Below are positions 40,286 through 50,662 of a stretch of 64,000 nt of DNA, one piece after another. The notes below the pieces were generated by a model that was given only the letters and a program-made list of their open reading frames with translations, was not told the origin of the DNA and searched no databases. The stretch is taken from contig JAEOAD010000026.1 of assembly GCA_036365145.1 (NCBI GenBank), forward strand, positions 2,919,501 to 2,983,500, written 5' to 3'. Each line of letters begins with the position of its first letter. The stretch's first letter is position 1. A program made the position numbers and the translations under genes. The stretch is from Orientallactaga sibirica (Eukaryota > Chordata > Mammalia > Rodentia > Dipodidae).

Positions 40286-40932
40286 AAAAAAAAAAACAGG
40301 CATTTAACTCCAGCCGGCATCCAGCGTCTTAGAGAAAGCCCGGGGGAGCTTATCACATCTAAGACCCTGATATCATCTGTATTAGGAACAAGAATCCGAC
40401 CAGACTGCTCCTGAAAGATTACCGTTAGTCCTTCCAGGAGGATAAATGGCTTCTACCAACTCCGCCCTGCTTTATCGGCATGCTCCCGCCAGCCAGCCAG
40501 CCGCCCTTTCCCTCCATCAAGATGGCCAGGCGAGGACTCCAGGAATGAGCCTGTCATTTTCAATTCATTTCAGCTAAAAGCCTTTTGTGAGCCTCTACCC
40601 TGCCCAGGCGGCGGTGGAGAGTTGTGGTGGGCAAGGGCAGGAGAAGGCACAGCCTCTAGGTCAGAACAGGCCTTGTTCCTTTCCATACATCAGATGGCGC
40701 CGGGCTCCCAGGGAGACATAAAGACCTCGCTGACTCTCCTGGCGTGTGTCCAATGGTGCCCACGGCTACTGCACAGCCTGAGAAGCAAGTTATTAACCTT
40801 AAGTCCAGTCCAAGAATCTCAAGAGCCTTCTGAAAGAGGTGACACCTGACTCAATATCAAGACAGGTGTCATGGAGGACAAAGACACCCCCAGAGACAGG
40901 CACAGATCACACTCATTGACTGCTGGGGTTTC
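40286..40932. other. single-copy sequence, conserved-element-like
   Basis: Mixed text with GCTTATCACATCTAAGACCC, TGATATCATCTGTATTAGG and CATTTCAGCTAAAAGCC. No SINE. Candidate conserved element by appearance only. Confidence 0.35.
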
Positions 40933-40944
40933 AAAAGGTGTGCA

Positions 40945-41101
40945 GGGCGTGGTGGTGCATGCCTTTAATCCCAGCACTCGGGAGGCAGCAGTAGGAGGAT
41001 CGCTGTGAGTTTGAGGCCACCCTGAGACTACATAATGAATTCCAGGTCAGCCTGAGCTACAGTGAGACCCTACTTCCAAAAAAAAAAAAAAAAAAAAAAA
41101 A
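40945..41101 (+). mobile_element. B1 SINE
   Basis: Full B1 with long A tail. Left target AAAAGGTGTGCAG (40933-40945) recurs as AAAAAGTGTGCAG (41326-41338) after the following DIP. Confidence 0.9.
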
Positions 41102-41325
41102 GGCTGGGGAAATGGCTTAGCAGTTAAGACATTTGCCTGTGAAGTCTAAGGATCCCGGTTCGATTCCTCAGGACCCAGGTAAACCAGATGCACAAGGTGG
41201 CGCATGTGTCTGGAGTTCATTTGCAGGGGCTGGAGGCCCTGGCATGCCCATTCTCTCTCGTTCTCTCTGCCTCTTCCTCTCCCTCTCTCTCAAATAAATA
41301 AATAAATAAATAAAATATTTTTCTT
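41102..41325 (+). mobile_element. DIP SINE joined to B1
   Basis: Standard copy, head follows the B1 A tail without any other sequence. Confidence 0.88.
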
Positions 41326-41336
41326 AAAAAGTGTGC

Positions 41337-41672
41337 AGGACTGGGAAGATAGCTCAGTGAGTAAAGAAAGCACTTGCCACGCAAACTCAAGGACCGAGTC
41401 CCATCTCCAGTAGCCCTGTAAAAATGCTGGGTGGGGGGGGCACATTTGCTATCACACAAAAGGGAGGTGGAGCTAGGAGCACCCCTCGGGCTCAGTGGCC
41501 TCTCAGTCTAGCCTAACTGATGAGCTCTGGAGCAATGAGACACCCGGTTGCAAAAAAAAAAAAAAAAAAAAAGTAGACAAAGTCCTTAAGAAATGATACT
41601 TGGTGGTGTTCTCTGGCCTACATGCCCACACATACACACACACACTTGCACACACGCATGCACGTGCACACG
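41337..41672 (+). mobile_element. B4-like SINE, old
   Basis: AAGATAGCTCAGTGAG head, CCAGTAGCCCTGTAAAAATG link, GCTCTGGAGCAATGAGACAC, GTTCTCTGGCCTACATGCCC and (CA)n end follow the B4A-type layout known from rodents. Strongly diverged. Confidence 0.6.
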
Positions 41673-41690
41673 TTATTTTCTTTCTCTTTT

Positions 41691-41873
41691 TAAACATAAT
41701 ATTTGTTTATCAGAAAGAAAATATGGGTGCACCAGGGCCCTGTGCCACTGCAAATGAACTCCAGACACCTGCGCCACCTTGTGCATCTGGCTTTATGTGG
41801 CTCCTGGGGAATGGAACCCGGGTCATTAGGCTTTGCCGGCAAGCGCCTTATCGGCTGATCCATCTCTCCAGCC
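41691..41873 (-). mobile_element. DIP SINE
   Basis: Minus copy with weak tail and nearly complete head (GGGCTGGAGAGATGGATCAG). Confidence 0.83.
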
Positions 41874-42075
41874 CTTCAGTCAGATCTTATTGTAAACGCT
41901 GAAGCACTAGGGGAAAACCACTCAGGAAGGAGGGGCCTCTTATTTTTCGCATGCACGCGTGGTGATGTGGTATGTGCATATGTATGTGACCATGCAAGGG
42001 CCCCATGCACTCGCCTGTGGTGGCCAGAGCAAGAACACTGGGTGTCCAGCTCCACTGCTCTCCTATATATTCTTT

Positions 42076-42276
42076 TTAAAAATATATTTTATTTATTTAT
42101 GAAAGAGAAGAGGCAGAGAGGGAAAGAATGGGTGCGGCAGGGTCTCCAGCCATTGCAACAAACTCCAGATGCATGCCCCCTTGTGAATCTGGTTTACGTG
42201 GGTCCTGGAGAATTGAACCGGGTGCCTTTGGCTTTGCAGGCAAATGCCTTAACCACTAAGCCATCTCTCCAGCCCC
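42076..42276 (-). mobile_element. DIP SINE
   Basis: Complete minus copy. Target CTATATATTCTT / CTATGTATTCTT at 42064-42075 and about 42281-42292. Confidence 0.87.
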
Positions 42277-42491
42277 TCTTCTATGTATTCTTATTTGATC
42301 TAAAGTCTCTTAGTGATCCCAGAGCTTGCCATTTTTCTCAAGCTCCAGCAACTCTTGGGTCTCTGCTCCCCTCCAGGACTGGGGTTACAGTCACACATGG
42401 TCACACTGAGCTGTTTATATGGGTCAAACTCCAGTGGACTCTCTATGTGGGTCAAGCTTCAGTGGACTTTCGGTCCAGTGTTTGTACAGGA

Positions 42492-42525
42492 CATGCTCTT
42501 AACCACTGAGCCATCTCTCCAGCCC
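42492..42525 (-). mobile_element. DIP head fragment
   Basis: Only the first ~34 bases (GGGCTGGAGAGATGGCTCAG...) remain. Confidence 0.6.
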
Positions 42526-42627
42526 AGAAGGAGGGTCTTTGAAGAGAGATTGTACTTGGGGAAGCCCGCCAGCAGCTACTGTAAAGCTTTGGTTAACAAG
42601 TGATGAAAGCTTGGGACAAACGTGAAG

Positions 42628-42740
42628 GGTTAGGCATGGTGGCACATGCCTGTGAGCCCAGCTTCTTGGGAAGCTGAGGCAGGAGGGTGGTGCATTCAAG
42701 CCCAGCCTGGGCTCCTTGGAGACCCCATCCAAAGAAAGGA
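42628..42740 (+). mobile_element. B1-like SINE, old
   Basis: GGTTAGGCATGGTGGCACAT, CCCAGCTTCTTGGGAAGC and AGCCCAGCCTGGGCTCC. Diverged and without an A tail. Confidence 0.65.
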
Positions 42741-42781
42741 ATAGAGATGAAGCAGGTGACCACATTAATAGAATGAGCAAA

Positions 42782-43018
42782 GGGCTGGAGAGAGGGCTCA
42801 GCAGCTAAAGTGCTGGCCTGCAAAGCCTGACAGCCTGAGTTCAATTACCCAGTACACGTAAAGCCAGAGATACAAAGTGGTGTGTGAATCAGAGTTCATA
42901 TGCAGTGGCTGGAGGCTCTGGCGCACCTCTCTCTCCCTCCTTCTCTCTCTCTCTCTCTCCCTCTCCTATTTCTCTCTGCATACAAATATAATAAGTAAAT
43001 AAGAGAGTAAATAAAACT
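42782..43018 (+). mobile_element. DIP SINE, diverged
   Basis: Head GGGCTGGAGAGAGGGCTCAG, degenerate B box, CT tract and AAGTAAATAAG tail. Confidence 0.83.
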
Positions 43019-43178
43019 TTGCAGTTTGGGGAGGATTGAGGAAAATATTACGTACTGGGGGGCTAGGGGGTGATGTGAAAATAGAGTTTGGCCTTGAAGA
43101 ACTTGAGGACCCAGAAAAGGTGAGAGGTCACTGGCATCAGGGATGGACTTTTCCACTTGAACTGGCTCTCCTTCCTTC

Positions 43179-43506
43179 TGGGATGGTTTGAACCAGGTGT
43201 GCCTCATAAACTCAGGGGTTCTGAATGCTTGCTCCCAGGTGGAGCCTTGCTGGAGGAGGTGTGTCGCTGGGGGAGATGGACCTTGAGCTTCATTGGCCCC
43301 TAGCTTGCCAGTGTTCGTTCAGCTCACTCTCCTGCTGCTGTTGGCCACCTGCTGTGGCAGAGGTGATGCCCAGCCTCTGTTTGTGCCATACTGTGCCTGC
43401 TGTCATGAAGCATCTTCTCCAGACCGTGAACCAAAATAAATCCTTGCCTCCCATCAGCCGCTTTTGGTCGGGTGTTTGTCTCAGCAACAAGAAGGGAACT
43501 GCAACG
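43179..43506 (+). mobile_element. MaLR-type solo LTR, complete
   Basis: Runs TGGGATGGTTTGAACC...CTGCAACG with CCAAAATAAATCCTTGCC. The 5-bp duplication CCTTC lies at 43174-43178 and 43507-43511. Confidence 0.85.
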
Positions 43507-43696
43507 CCTTCTTTGCTCAATCTACTAAGAAAGAGAAAAAAACACAGACCCAAAGGAGTCATAGGGCCCCCTCCAAAAAAAAAAAAAAACCTGAGTAAAA
43601 ACTGACCATGGTTGTTGAGGGAATGGCTCAGTGATTGCCATACAAGCATGAGGACATGAATTTGGATCCCCAGCACCCACATTAAAAGTCAGGTGT

Positions 43697-44000
43697 AGGG
43701 CTGGAGAGATGGCTTAGCGGTTAAGGCGCCTGCCTGCTAAGCCTAAGAACGCTGGTTCCAATGTCCAGCGGTTCCAATCTCCAGGTTCCACGTTTAGCCA
43801 GATGCAAAGTGAGGCAAGGGCACAATGCTGCACTTGACCACAAGGGGGCGCACACATCTGGATTTCATTCACAGCAGCTGAGAGACTGTTGGCGCACCCA
43901 TCTCTACCTGTCTCCCTCTCCCTCTCTGTCTGTCTGTCTCTCTCTCTCTGTGTATCTCTCCAAAAATAAATAATAAAAATAATTTTTAAATTGTTTTTTA
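43697..44000 (+). mobile_element. DIP SINE, long (L) subtype
   Basis: Full L body with CACAATGCTGCACTTGACC. An internal duplication repeats GGTTCCAAT(G/C)TCCAG at about 43753-43783. Target copies AAAAGTCAGGTG at 43684-43695 and 44002-44013. Confidence 0.9.
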
Positions 44001-44015
44001 AAAAAGTCAGGTGCA

Positions 44016-44189
44016 GGCTGGAGAGATGGCTTAGCAGTTAAGGTGCTTCCCTGCAAAGCCTAAGGACCTAGGGTTGATTACCCAATACCCATGTAAGCCA
44101 AATGCACACAGTGGTGCATGCGTCATTTGCGGTGGCTGGAGGCCCTGGCATGTCCATTCTTTTTTTCTCTCTCAAATAAATAAGTAAAT
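44016..44189 (+). mobile_element. DIP SINE, standard subtype
   Basis: Short CT tract and AAATAAGTAAATAAA tail. Lies between target copies 2 and 3 (44002-44013, 44190-44201). Confidence 0.88.
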
Positions 44190-44202
44190 AAAAGTCAGAT
44201 GT

Positions 44203-44351
44203 GCTGGGCGTGATGGCGCATGCCTTTAATCCCAACCCTTGGGAGGCAGAGGTAGTAGGATCGCCATGAGTTCAAGGCCACCCTGAGACTAGGTCAGCCT
44301 GGGCTAGAGTGAAACCCAACCTTGAAAAACCAAAAAAAAAAAAAAAAAAAA
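44203..44351 (+). mobile_element. B1 SINE
   Basis: B1 lacking the ACTACATAGTGAATTCC block. Long A tail. Followed by target copy 4 (AAAAGTCATATG, 44352-44363). Confidence 0.88.
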
Positions 44352-44500
44352 AAAAGTCATATGTGATGATGTGAGCCTGTAATTCTAGTATTGGGGGGGT
44401 GGAGACAGGAGGATCCCTGGGGCTTGCTGGCAAACTAGTGTAACCAAATTAGTGAGCTCCAGATTCAATGAGAGAACCTGTCTCAAAAAATAAGGTGGAG

Positions 44501-44731
44501 GGCTGGGGAGATGGCTTAGTGGTTAAGGCGTTTGCCTGCAAAGCTAAAGGACCCAGGTTTGATTCCCCGGGACCCACATAAGCCAGATGCACAAGGTGGC
44601 ACATGCATCTGGAGTTTGTTTGCAGTGGCTGGAGGCCCTGATGCGCCCATTCTCTCTTTCTCACTCACTCTCTCTCAATCTCTCTCTCTCTCTCTCTCTC
44701 TGTGCCTGTCTCTCAAATAAATAAAAATTTT
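44501..44731 (+). mobile_element. DIP SINE in B4
   Basis: Standard copy. Perfect 16-bp duplication AAAAAATAAGGTGGAG at 44485-44500 and 44732-44747. Confidence 0.92.
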
Positions 44732-44838
44732 AAAAAATAAGGTGGAGAGAAAATGAGGAAGATGTCCAATGTTCATCTTTGTCCTTCACATGTGTATGTG
44801 CATACGTGTGCACACACATGCACACACACATACATCCC

Positions 44839-45183
44839 CACAGAAGATTTAAAAAAAAAACAGAGTACAAATAATGAAAAAATCAAGGAGTTTGTCAGGG
44901 TCATGGGGCAGATGTCACAGGGGCAAAGGAGGCTAGACTGGGCCATGCCCTAAGGACTCCAGCACAGCTCCAGGGGCTTTCACACCCACATCCCTCTGGG
45001 CTCAGCCCAACCCAAGGCTACTCCTGGCACTGAAATTAGGGAGCACATGATGTGAGGTGCTGTCCATCGTCCCAAAATGCCACTGTGACCCAGGCTGCTC
45101 ACGGCATCTCTTCTGCTCCCAGAATGCCGGTCCTCTCTAACATCCCTCTCCCAAGGTTCACAGTTTGTTTGTCTTTTTTTATT
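44839..45183. other. single-copy sequence
   Basis: Nothing recognised. An A-run lies at 44851-44860. Confidence 0.4.
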
Positions 45184-45194
45184 AAAAAGTCATA

Positions 45195-45420
45195 GGCTGG
45201 AGAGATGGCTCAGCAGTTAAGGCACTTGCCTGTGAAGCCTTAAGGACCCACATTCCACTCTGTAGATCCCATGTAAGCCAAACGCACAAAGGTGAGGCAA
45301 GCTCAAGGTCACACATGCCCACTAGGTGGCGCAAGCATCTGGAGCTCGATTTCAGTGGCTGAGGCCCTGGCATGTCAATTCTCTCTCTCTCTCAATCTCT
45401 CTCTCTCCAAAACAAATTTT
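45195..45420 (+). mobile_element. DIP SINE, CACCTAGTGGGC-insert (V) subtype
   Basis: Contains CATGCCCACTAGGTGGCGCA and TGTCAATTCTC instead of CCCATTCTC. Preceded by AAAAAGTCATA (45184-45194). Confidence 0.86.
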
Positions 45421-45431
45421 TTTGAAGTCAT

Positions 45432-45591
45432 GGGCTGGAGAGATAGCTCAGTGGTTAAGGCACCTGCCTAGAAAGCCTAAGGACCTGGGTTCAGTCCCCC
45501 AGTACTCATGTAAAGCCAGATGCACAAGGTGGTATGTGCATACATGCATCTGGAGTTCATTTGCAATGGCTAGAGGCCTTGGCATGCCCAT

Positions 45592-45622
<31 letters not shown>

Positions 45623-45660
45623 CTCTCCCTCTCTCTATTTCTCTCTCTCAAATAAAAAAA
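45432..45660 (+). mobile_element. DIP SINE
   Basis: Preceded by GAAGTCATG (45424-45432), a second target copy. A third, AAAAAAGTCATGA, is at about 45709-45721. The 50 bases between are unassigned. Confidence 0.86.
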
Positions 45661-45721
45661 ATATGGAAAAAGAAAGCTGCGGAGATCTCAGCTTTGAGTT
45701 GTTTTTAAAAAAAAGTCATGA

Positions 45722-46159
45722 TTTATGCACTATTGAAGAAAAAAACCCTGAGGCATGACTTAGGTATGATTAGGCAGGCATTGACGTTTATCAACGTTTG
45801 ATTATGTTCCCAACAATTAGAGGCTGATTTTCCCTGGAGCAACTTGAGTGGGAAAAATCTTTCCCCATATCCCGATGTGACATGTTTAAGGCCATTACAG
45901 ACCTAATGAAGAAATAAATCATACACGGTTTGAGATAAACATCCGCCGGAGGCCGGCACCTGGTGTATGCTCCAACACCCACTTCCTGAGCTCTTTCTGC
46001 GCAGTAGGGGATCGGGGGATCGGGCCACAAGGGAACAGAGATGGGCCAAGGTCTAAGGCCTCATGAATATTGCAGAGGAAGTGGGAAGGCACCCCTGAAC
46101 GAGGGGCTACTGGAGACATGGTTGATGCCCACTGAGCAAATAGTATGTGCTAGAGCTCA
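45722..46159. other. single-copy AT-rich sequence, conserved-element-like
   Basis: GACGTTTATCAACGTTTGAT, CATGTTTAAGGCCATTACAG and CCTAATGAAGAAATAAATC read like a conserved non-coding element. No coding signal. Confidence 0.35.
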
Positions 46160-46171
46160 GACCCTCCAGGT

Positions 46172-46203
<32 letters not shown>

Positions 46204-46336
46204 AGCTTTAGGCTTTCTCCCCTCGCAGCTATTACCAAGAACTCAGTCCGTCCCCTCCTGAGAACAGCCATTCCAAATAGCAAAGCCAGAAGGCTACAAG
46301 CACGACACCCCCTTATCCAGGAACATCCTTGGGTTT

Positions 46337-46343
46337 ATTATTA

Positions 46344-46389
<46 letters not shown>

Positions 46390-46625
46390 GAGAGAGACAC
46401 AGAGAGGAAGAGGCAGAGAGAGAGAGAGAGAGATAATGGGCATGCCAGTGGCCTCTCAGCCACTGTGAACAAACTCCAGACGCATGCCCCCCCTCGTGCG
46501 CGTGTACGACATTGCGTGCATGCATCACTTTTTGCGTCTGGCGAAACGTGGGACCTGGAGATTTGAACATGAGTTCTTAGGCTTGGCAGGCAGGCACCCT
46601 AACCGCTAAGCCATCCCTCCAGCCC
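46337..46625 (-). mobile_element. DIP SINE, long (L) subtype, (ATT)n tail
   Basis: Full L body (GTACGACATTGCGTGCATGC). Tail became (TTA)n at 46337-46389. Target duplication CATCCTTGGGTTT at 46324-46336 and 46626-46638. Confidence 0.9.
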
Positions 46626-46638
46626 CATCCTTGGGTTT

Positions 46639-47880
46639 TGTTTGTTTTTTTCAAACAAGTGCTTCAATCATAAATACAAGCTAAGTCCAGTTAGGGCCAT
46701 GTCCCCTTTGCATGACACCCTCCTCACAAGGGTCCTAAAAGACCAGGCTCTATTCTCCCCGTGCCTCTCTGTCTGTCTGTCTTTGTCTCCCTCCCCTCTC
46801 CCCAGCCTCAACCCCTAAAGCCTAACCGTATGTGTTTATGATGCATGAGATTTAAGTGTTGGCAGCATGCAAAGATGGCCAAGACAAGGGCTCTCTGCAG
46901 CTGGGAAGGCGGGAGCCGCCACATACACCGGGGAGAAAGTAATGGGGGGAAATGGCTCTGAGCAAATGACACAGGGCTTTCAGAAAGGTCAGACTGAACC
47001 ACAGTGACTTTAAGGAGGAAGTGGGATTGGTCAGGGTTGAAATACAGCAGCTTGGGTCATGTGATTTATCAAAGGGTGAGGAAGTCAACAGAGGGATGAC
47101 CGGAAATCAGGGAGAAATAAGACTGCAGAGTCTCTAGCTCAGCCCTGGAAGGGTTTGAAAGCCGGCTCCAATCCTCTAAACCCCCACTTGCCTCGTGGGT
47201 GCTAGCTGAATTCACGACACAGAAGAGGAATTCTGGGGACATTCAGCTGGTGTCCAGGAGCGGAATGGGGGCTGATTAAAATAGAAGCCCACGGCCATCT
47301 CCGGAGGAGGATATGGGCAGTGGTCAGGACACCCAACCATACCCTACTGTCCCTGCAGAGATGTTCAGCGGGGGGGGGGGGGCGGATGGGCCAGAAACCA
47401 GGACTCATTGCAAAAACTCATTCATTCATCCATTTGCTCACTCGCAGATTCAAGTGCCCGGATTACAGCCGCTGTGAAAACAGGTAGCATTCGCTCTCTT
47501 GGCGTCCTTTCTCGTGGGAAGGAGCGATGTAGGTGTGGAGGAGGTCAAGACAGAACTCACAGAGACAGCGCTTGTCCAGAGGGGAGGGAATGGTTTGAGC
47601 ACATAAGTTATCGTTAGTTCTCTATTTGGATCAATCACGCCCACTTTCCCTTCTTTTCACAACTCCACCCCCGGGAAGCACCTGCCTGTGGCAGGATCTC
47701 CAGGGAACGGACCAATCAGACTCTCCCTAAATACCTTGCTCTCTCTTGTTGACCCATGTGGTGGGTGCTGACACTCTGCTCCCCTCCCAGAGCCTGGAAG
47801 GTTCTCTGAGGCCAGGACACATTCCCGTCCATGCTGTGTGCATCTCTAGCTTGGAAGGTCTGAGCTGGGAGGAAATGAAT
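46639..47880. other. single-copy sequence, no gene recognised
   Basis: No SINE in this stretch. G-run at 47372-47381. TCATTCATTCATCCATTTGC near 47418 is L2-like. Confidence 0.4.
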
Positions 47881-48058
47881 ATATGCAAAAAAAAAAAAAA
47901 AAAAAAAAAAATTAGGCTAAGTAATCCCCATCTACTCCAGGGGGAAATTATTTAAATAGCATCAAAATCAATTTCGATGCATTAAATATTCCGGTCTGTG
48001 TTTTAATTGAGACGATCGCATGCTCCCTAAAAAGAAAAGAGCTATTTGAAGCATCACG

Positions 48059-48096
<38 letters not shown>

Positions 48097-48484
48097 CCTC
48101 TTGCTGGAACCCCAAGGAGGGTGCATTGGAGAGAAGCAGGCCGCCGGGTTCCGGTTCATCTTGAGAAGCAGCCTGATTTATTATTTTCTTTAAGAAATGG
48201 AAATGAAGCTCTGAGTCGGGTCACTCTGTCCTCTAGCAGGCCCAGCTTAGCTGTGGACTACATGTGGTCAGCATGTCTTTAATGTCCCTGCAGCTGACGA
48301 ACCTGCCTGTTAACCCTGGGCTGCTCTGGGGACACTCCCTGTCCAGTACATATGTCAGCACCACCCCCATAGTCCAAGCGCTTTATCCCAGCTCCCTGAA
48401 AGGGGCAGGGAGGGGGTGTCCCTGAGAGAAACAGTCAGCACACCTGGCAGTGTCCTCATCCCTGTTGTCCCATGAGGGTCATTC
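47881..48484. other. single-copy sequence, conserved-element-like core
   Basis: After an A-run (47888-47911), 47912-48060 is AT-rich with TTATTTAAATAGCATC, AATTTCGATGCATTAAAT and GTTTTAATTGAGACGATCGC. A CT tract follows at 48059-48098. Confidence 0.4.
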
Positions 48485-48499
48485 TTGGTGTCATCTTTT

Positions 48500-48701
48500 A
48501 AAAAAAAAAACATTTATTTATTTATCTATTTATTTATTTGAGAGAAAAAACGTGGAGAGAGAATGGGCGTGTCAGGGGCTCCAGCCACTGCAAATGAACT
48601 CTAGATGTGTGCACCACCTTGTACATCTGCCATATGTAGGTCCTGGTGAATGGAACCTGGGTCCTGGGGCTTCACAGGCCACTGTGCCACCTCTCCAGCC
48701 C
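48500..48701 (-). mobile_element. DIP SINE
   Basis: Minus copy with an internal deletion near the head. Flanks TTGGTGTCATCTTTT / CTGGTGTCATTTTTG form an imperfect target duplication. Confidence 0.86.
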
Positions 48702-49558
48702 TGGTGTCATTTTTGTCTGGCTTTCCTTCTCAGCTCAGGACAGAGACCTGTTCAGCCTCCCCTGGGCTATCAATGCCTAAAACAACAGAAGCAGGGGAGG
48801 GGGCGAGATCCAAGTCAGGTGAAGAAAGCAATGGGTGGGTGAATGAGTGAGTGAGTGAGTCAGTCAGTCAGTCAGTGAAGCTGAGGTGCTGCGGGAGTTC
48901 TGGGAAGAGAGCACCACTCTTTCAAAAGGATGTGGCATTTAGAATGAGCCAGCGGCTCAGGAGCAAGCAGGTACAAGGGAGGGTCTTGCCTGCAGAGGGA
49001 ACTAACCTGAACTAACACTGACTTCTGGCTCCCTGCTTCCCAGGCTCTGTCCGTGGCTCTGCTCCCTTAAATCTCAAGATTATCCCTGTGCCCATTTCAC
49101 AGATGAGGAGACCAAGGCCACGAAGGGTCACTTTCATGTCCCCCCTCTGAGGCAGTGAAAGGGTGTTTTCCAGTGGGCTTCGTGATTTCTGCATCTCTGG
49201 GGCTTAGCTGTAACCATTTGGCTCTCTTATCTGCCTTTCCAAAACGTGACGCTTGGAAAATGCTGGGGTCTTGGCGAGGTTGTAAAGTGCGTGCTGCAAC
49301 GTAGGATGTGAGGTTGGGCATGCAGCCAAGACCTCACGTGGAAAACTTTGAAATCCAGCCAAAAGGTGTTTTCCTTCCCACACTGGAAGTCTGGGAATGC
49401 ATCTTACAGACGTCAATACCAGAGGGGTGCATAAAGAGGGGAGTGGAAGGAGAATCCATCTGCAAATGAGGACCAGGAAGGTAGCCATTGCAGACCATGT
49501 GCGGCTTGCTGGCCTAGATGAGAAAAATCCGTCAGAGTAGGGGTGGGGGCGCAGATTT
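48702..49558. other. single-copy sequence with MIR patch
   Basis: (GTGA)n/(GTCA)n at 48838-48877. A reverse MIR core, CCATTTCACAGATGAGGAG, lies at about 49092-49140. Confidence 0.45.
49062..49145 (-). mobile_element. MIR fragment
   Basis: CCATTTCACAGATGAGGAGA followed by CCAAGGCCACGAAGGGTCAC. Confidence 0.55.
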
Positions 49559-49573
49559 AAAGTGAGGAGTTAA

Positions 49574-49803
49574 GGGCTGGGGAAATGGCTTAGCAGTTAA
49601 GGCATTTTGCCTGCAAAGCCTAAGGACCCCAGTTCAATTCCCCATGACCCATGTAAGCCAGATGCACAAGGGGGCACATGCATCTGGAGTTCGTTTGCAG
49701 TGGCTGAAGGCCCTGGCATGCCCATTCTCTCTTTCTCTCTGCCTCTTCCCCCCTCTCTCTCTCTCAAATAAATAAATAAATAATATTTTTTAAAATAAAT
49801 AAA
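49574..49803 (+). mobile_element. DIP SINE
   Basis: Standard copy. Target AAAGTGAGGAGTTA before (49559-49572) and AAAGTGAGGAGTTG after (49805-49818). Confidence 0.89.
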
Positions 49804-49818
49804 TAAAGTGAGGAGTTG

Positions 49819-49985
49819 AGCCACGAATGGTGGCTCATGGTTTAATCCCAGCACTCGGGAGGCAGAGATAGCAGGATCGCTGTGAATTCGAAGGCCAGCC
49901 TGGGACTATAGAATGAGTTCCAAGTCAGCCTGGGCTAGAGTGAGATCCTGTGTCTAAATGAACAGAAAATCTAGAAAAGATAAAA
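49819..49985 (+). mobile_element. B1 SINE
   Basis: Diverged B1 starting at GAGCCACGAATGGTGGC, directly at the DIP's right target copy. Confidence 0.84.
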
Positions 49986-50012
49986 GAAAACAAACAAAAT
50001 AATAATAATTTA

Positions 50013-50166
50013 GATGGGTGTGGTGGCGCACGCCTTTTATCCCAGCACTCCAGAAGCAGAGGTAGGAAAATCCCTTGTGAGTTCGAGGCCAGCCTGGGAC
50101 TACATAGTGAATTCCAGGTCAGCCTGGGCTAAAGTGATACCATACCTCGAAAGAAAGAAAGAAAAA
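50013..50166 (+). mobile_element. B1 SINE
   Basis: Near-complete B1 ending CTACATAGTGAATTCCAGG...ACCTCGAAAGAAAG. Confidence 0.88.
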
Positions 50167-50649
50167 GCTATGTAAACAGATGCACAGAGAGAGGTCGTGT
50201 CTCTCTCTCAGTGAGGCGTGAAGGAAGCCATCGCAGCAGGCCAGCCTCAGGGCCACTGGCTTCCCAGACTGGCTTCTGCTCACAGTGGAGCCAATGAGGA
50301 AGAACGTGATCTTGTGCGCGTGCGCATTATCCAAACAAAGCTCGGAGCCTCTGCTCAGGACAGTAGCTGGCTTCTCGGAACCATTTAATGGCTATGGCAT
50401 ATTGCCCTGACCATCAATTAAATGCCACTCCAGTTTCCTTCCAAAGCACGCGCTGCCTTGGGACTCCTTCCCCCTCCCCAACAAACCTGGAGCAGATCCC
50501 ACTGCTGAGGACAAGAGATGGGGTGAACAAAACACATGATGACTTTGTCTGAAACAGAGCCAACCCCTTAGCGACTGTCTCCCCTTTCCACAGGGGTCAC
50601 CCACTTGAGGCAGATCGTTAGCAGGAAAATCAGATCATGGCACGGTTTG
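50167..50649. other. single-copy sequence
   Basis: Nothing recognised. No SINE. Confidence 0.4.
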
Positions 50650-50662
50650 AAAGTGATGGGAG

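Larger units (their letters stand above)
43611..44838 (+). mobile_element. B4-like SINE with four SINEs inserted
   Basis: Host pieces: 43611-43695, 44352-44500 and 44732-44838. They read AATGGCTCAGTGATTGCC, TTTGGATCCCCAGCACCC, GGAGACAGGAGGATCCCTGG and CAATGAGAGAACCTGTCTC, then a (CA)n end: the B4A-type order. The inserts are three DIPs and one B1. Confidence 0.68.

Noticed and set aside
42062..42070. TATATATTC as a TATA promoter
   Set aside because: It is one half of a DIP target duplication and no transcription unit follows.
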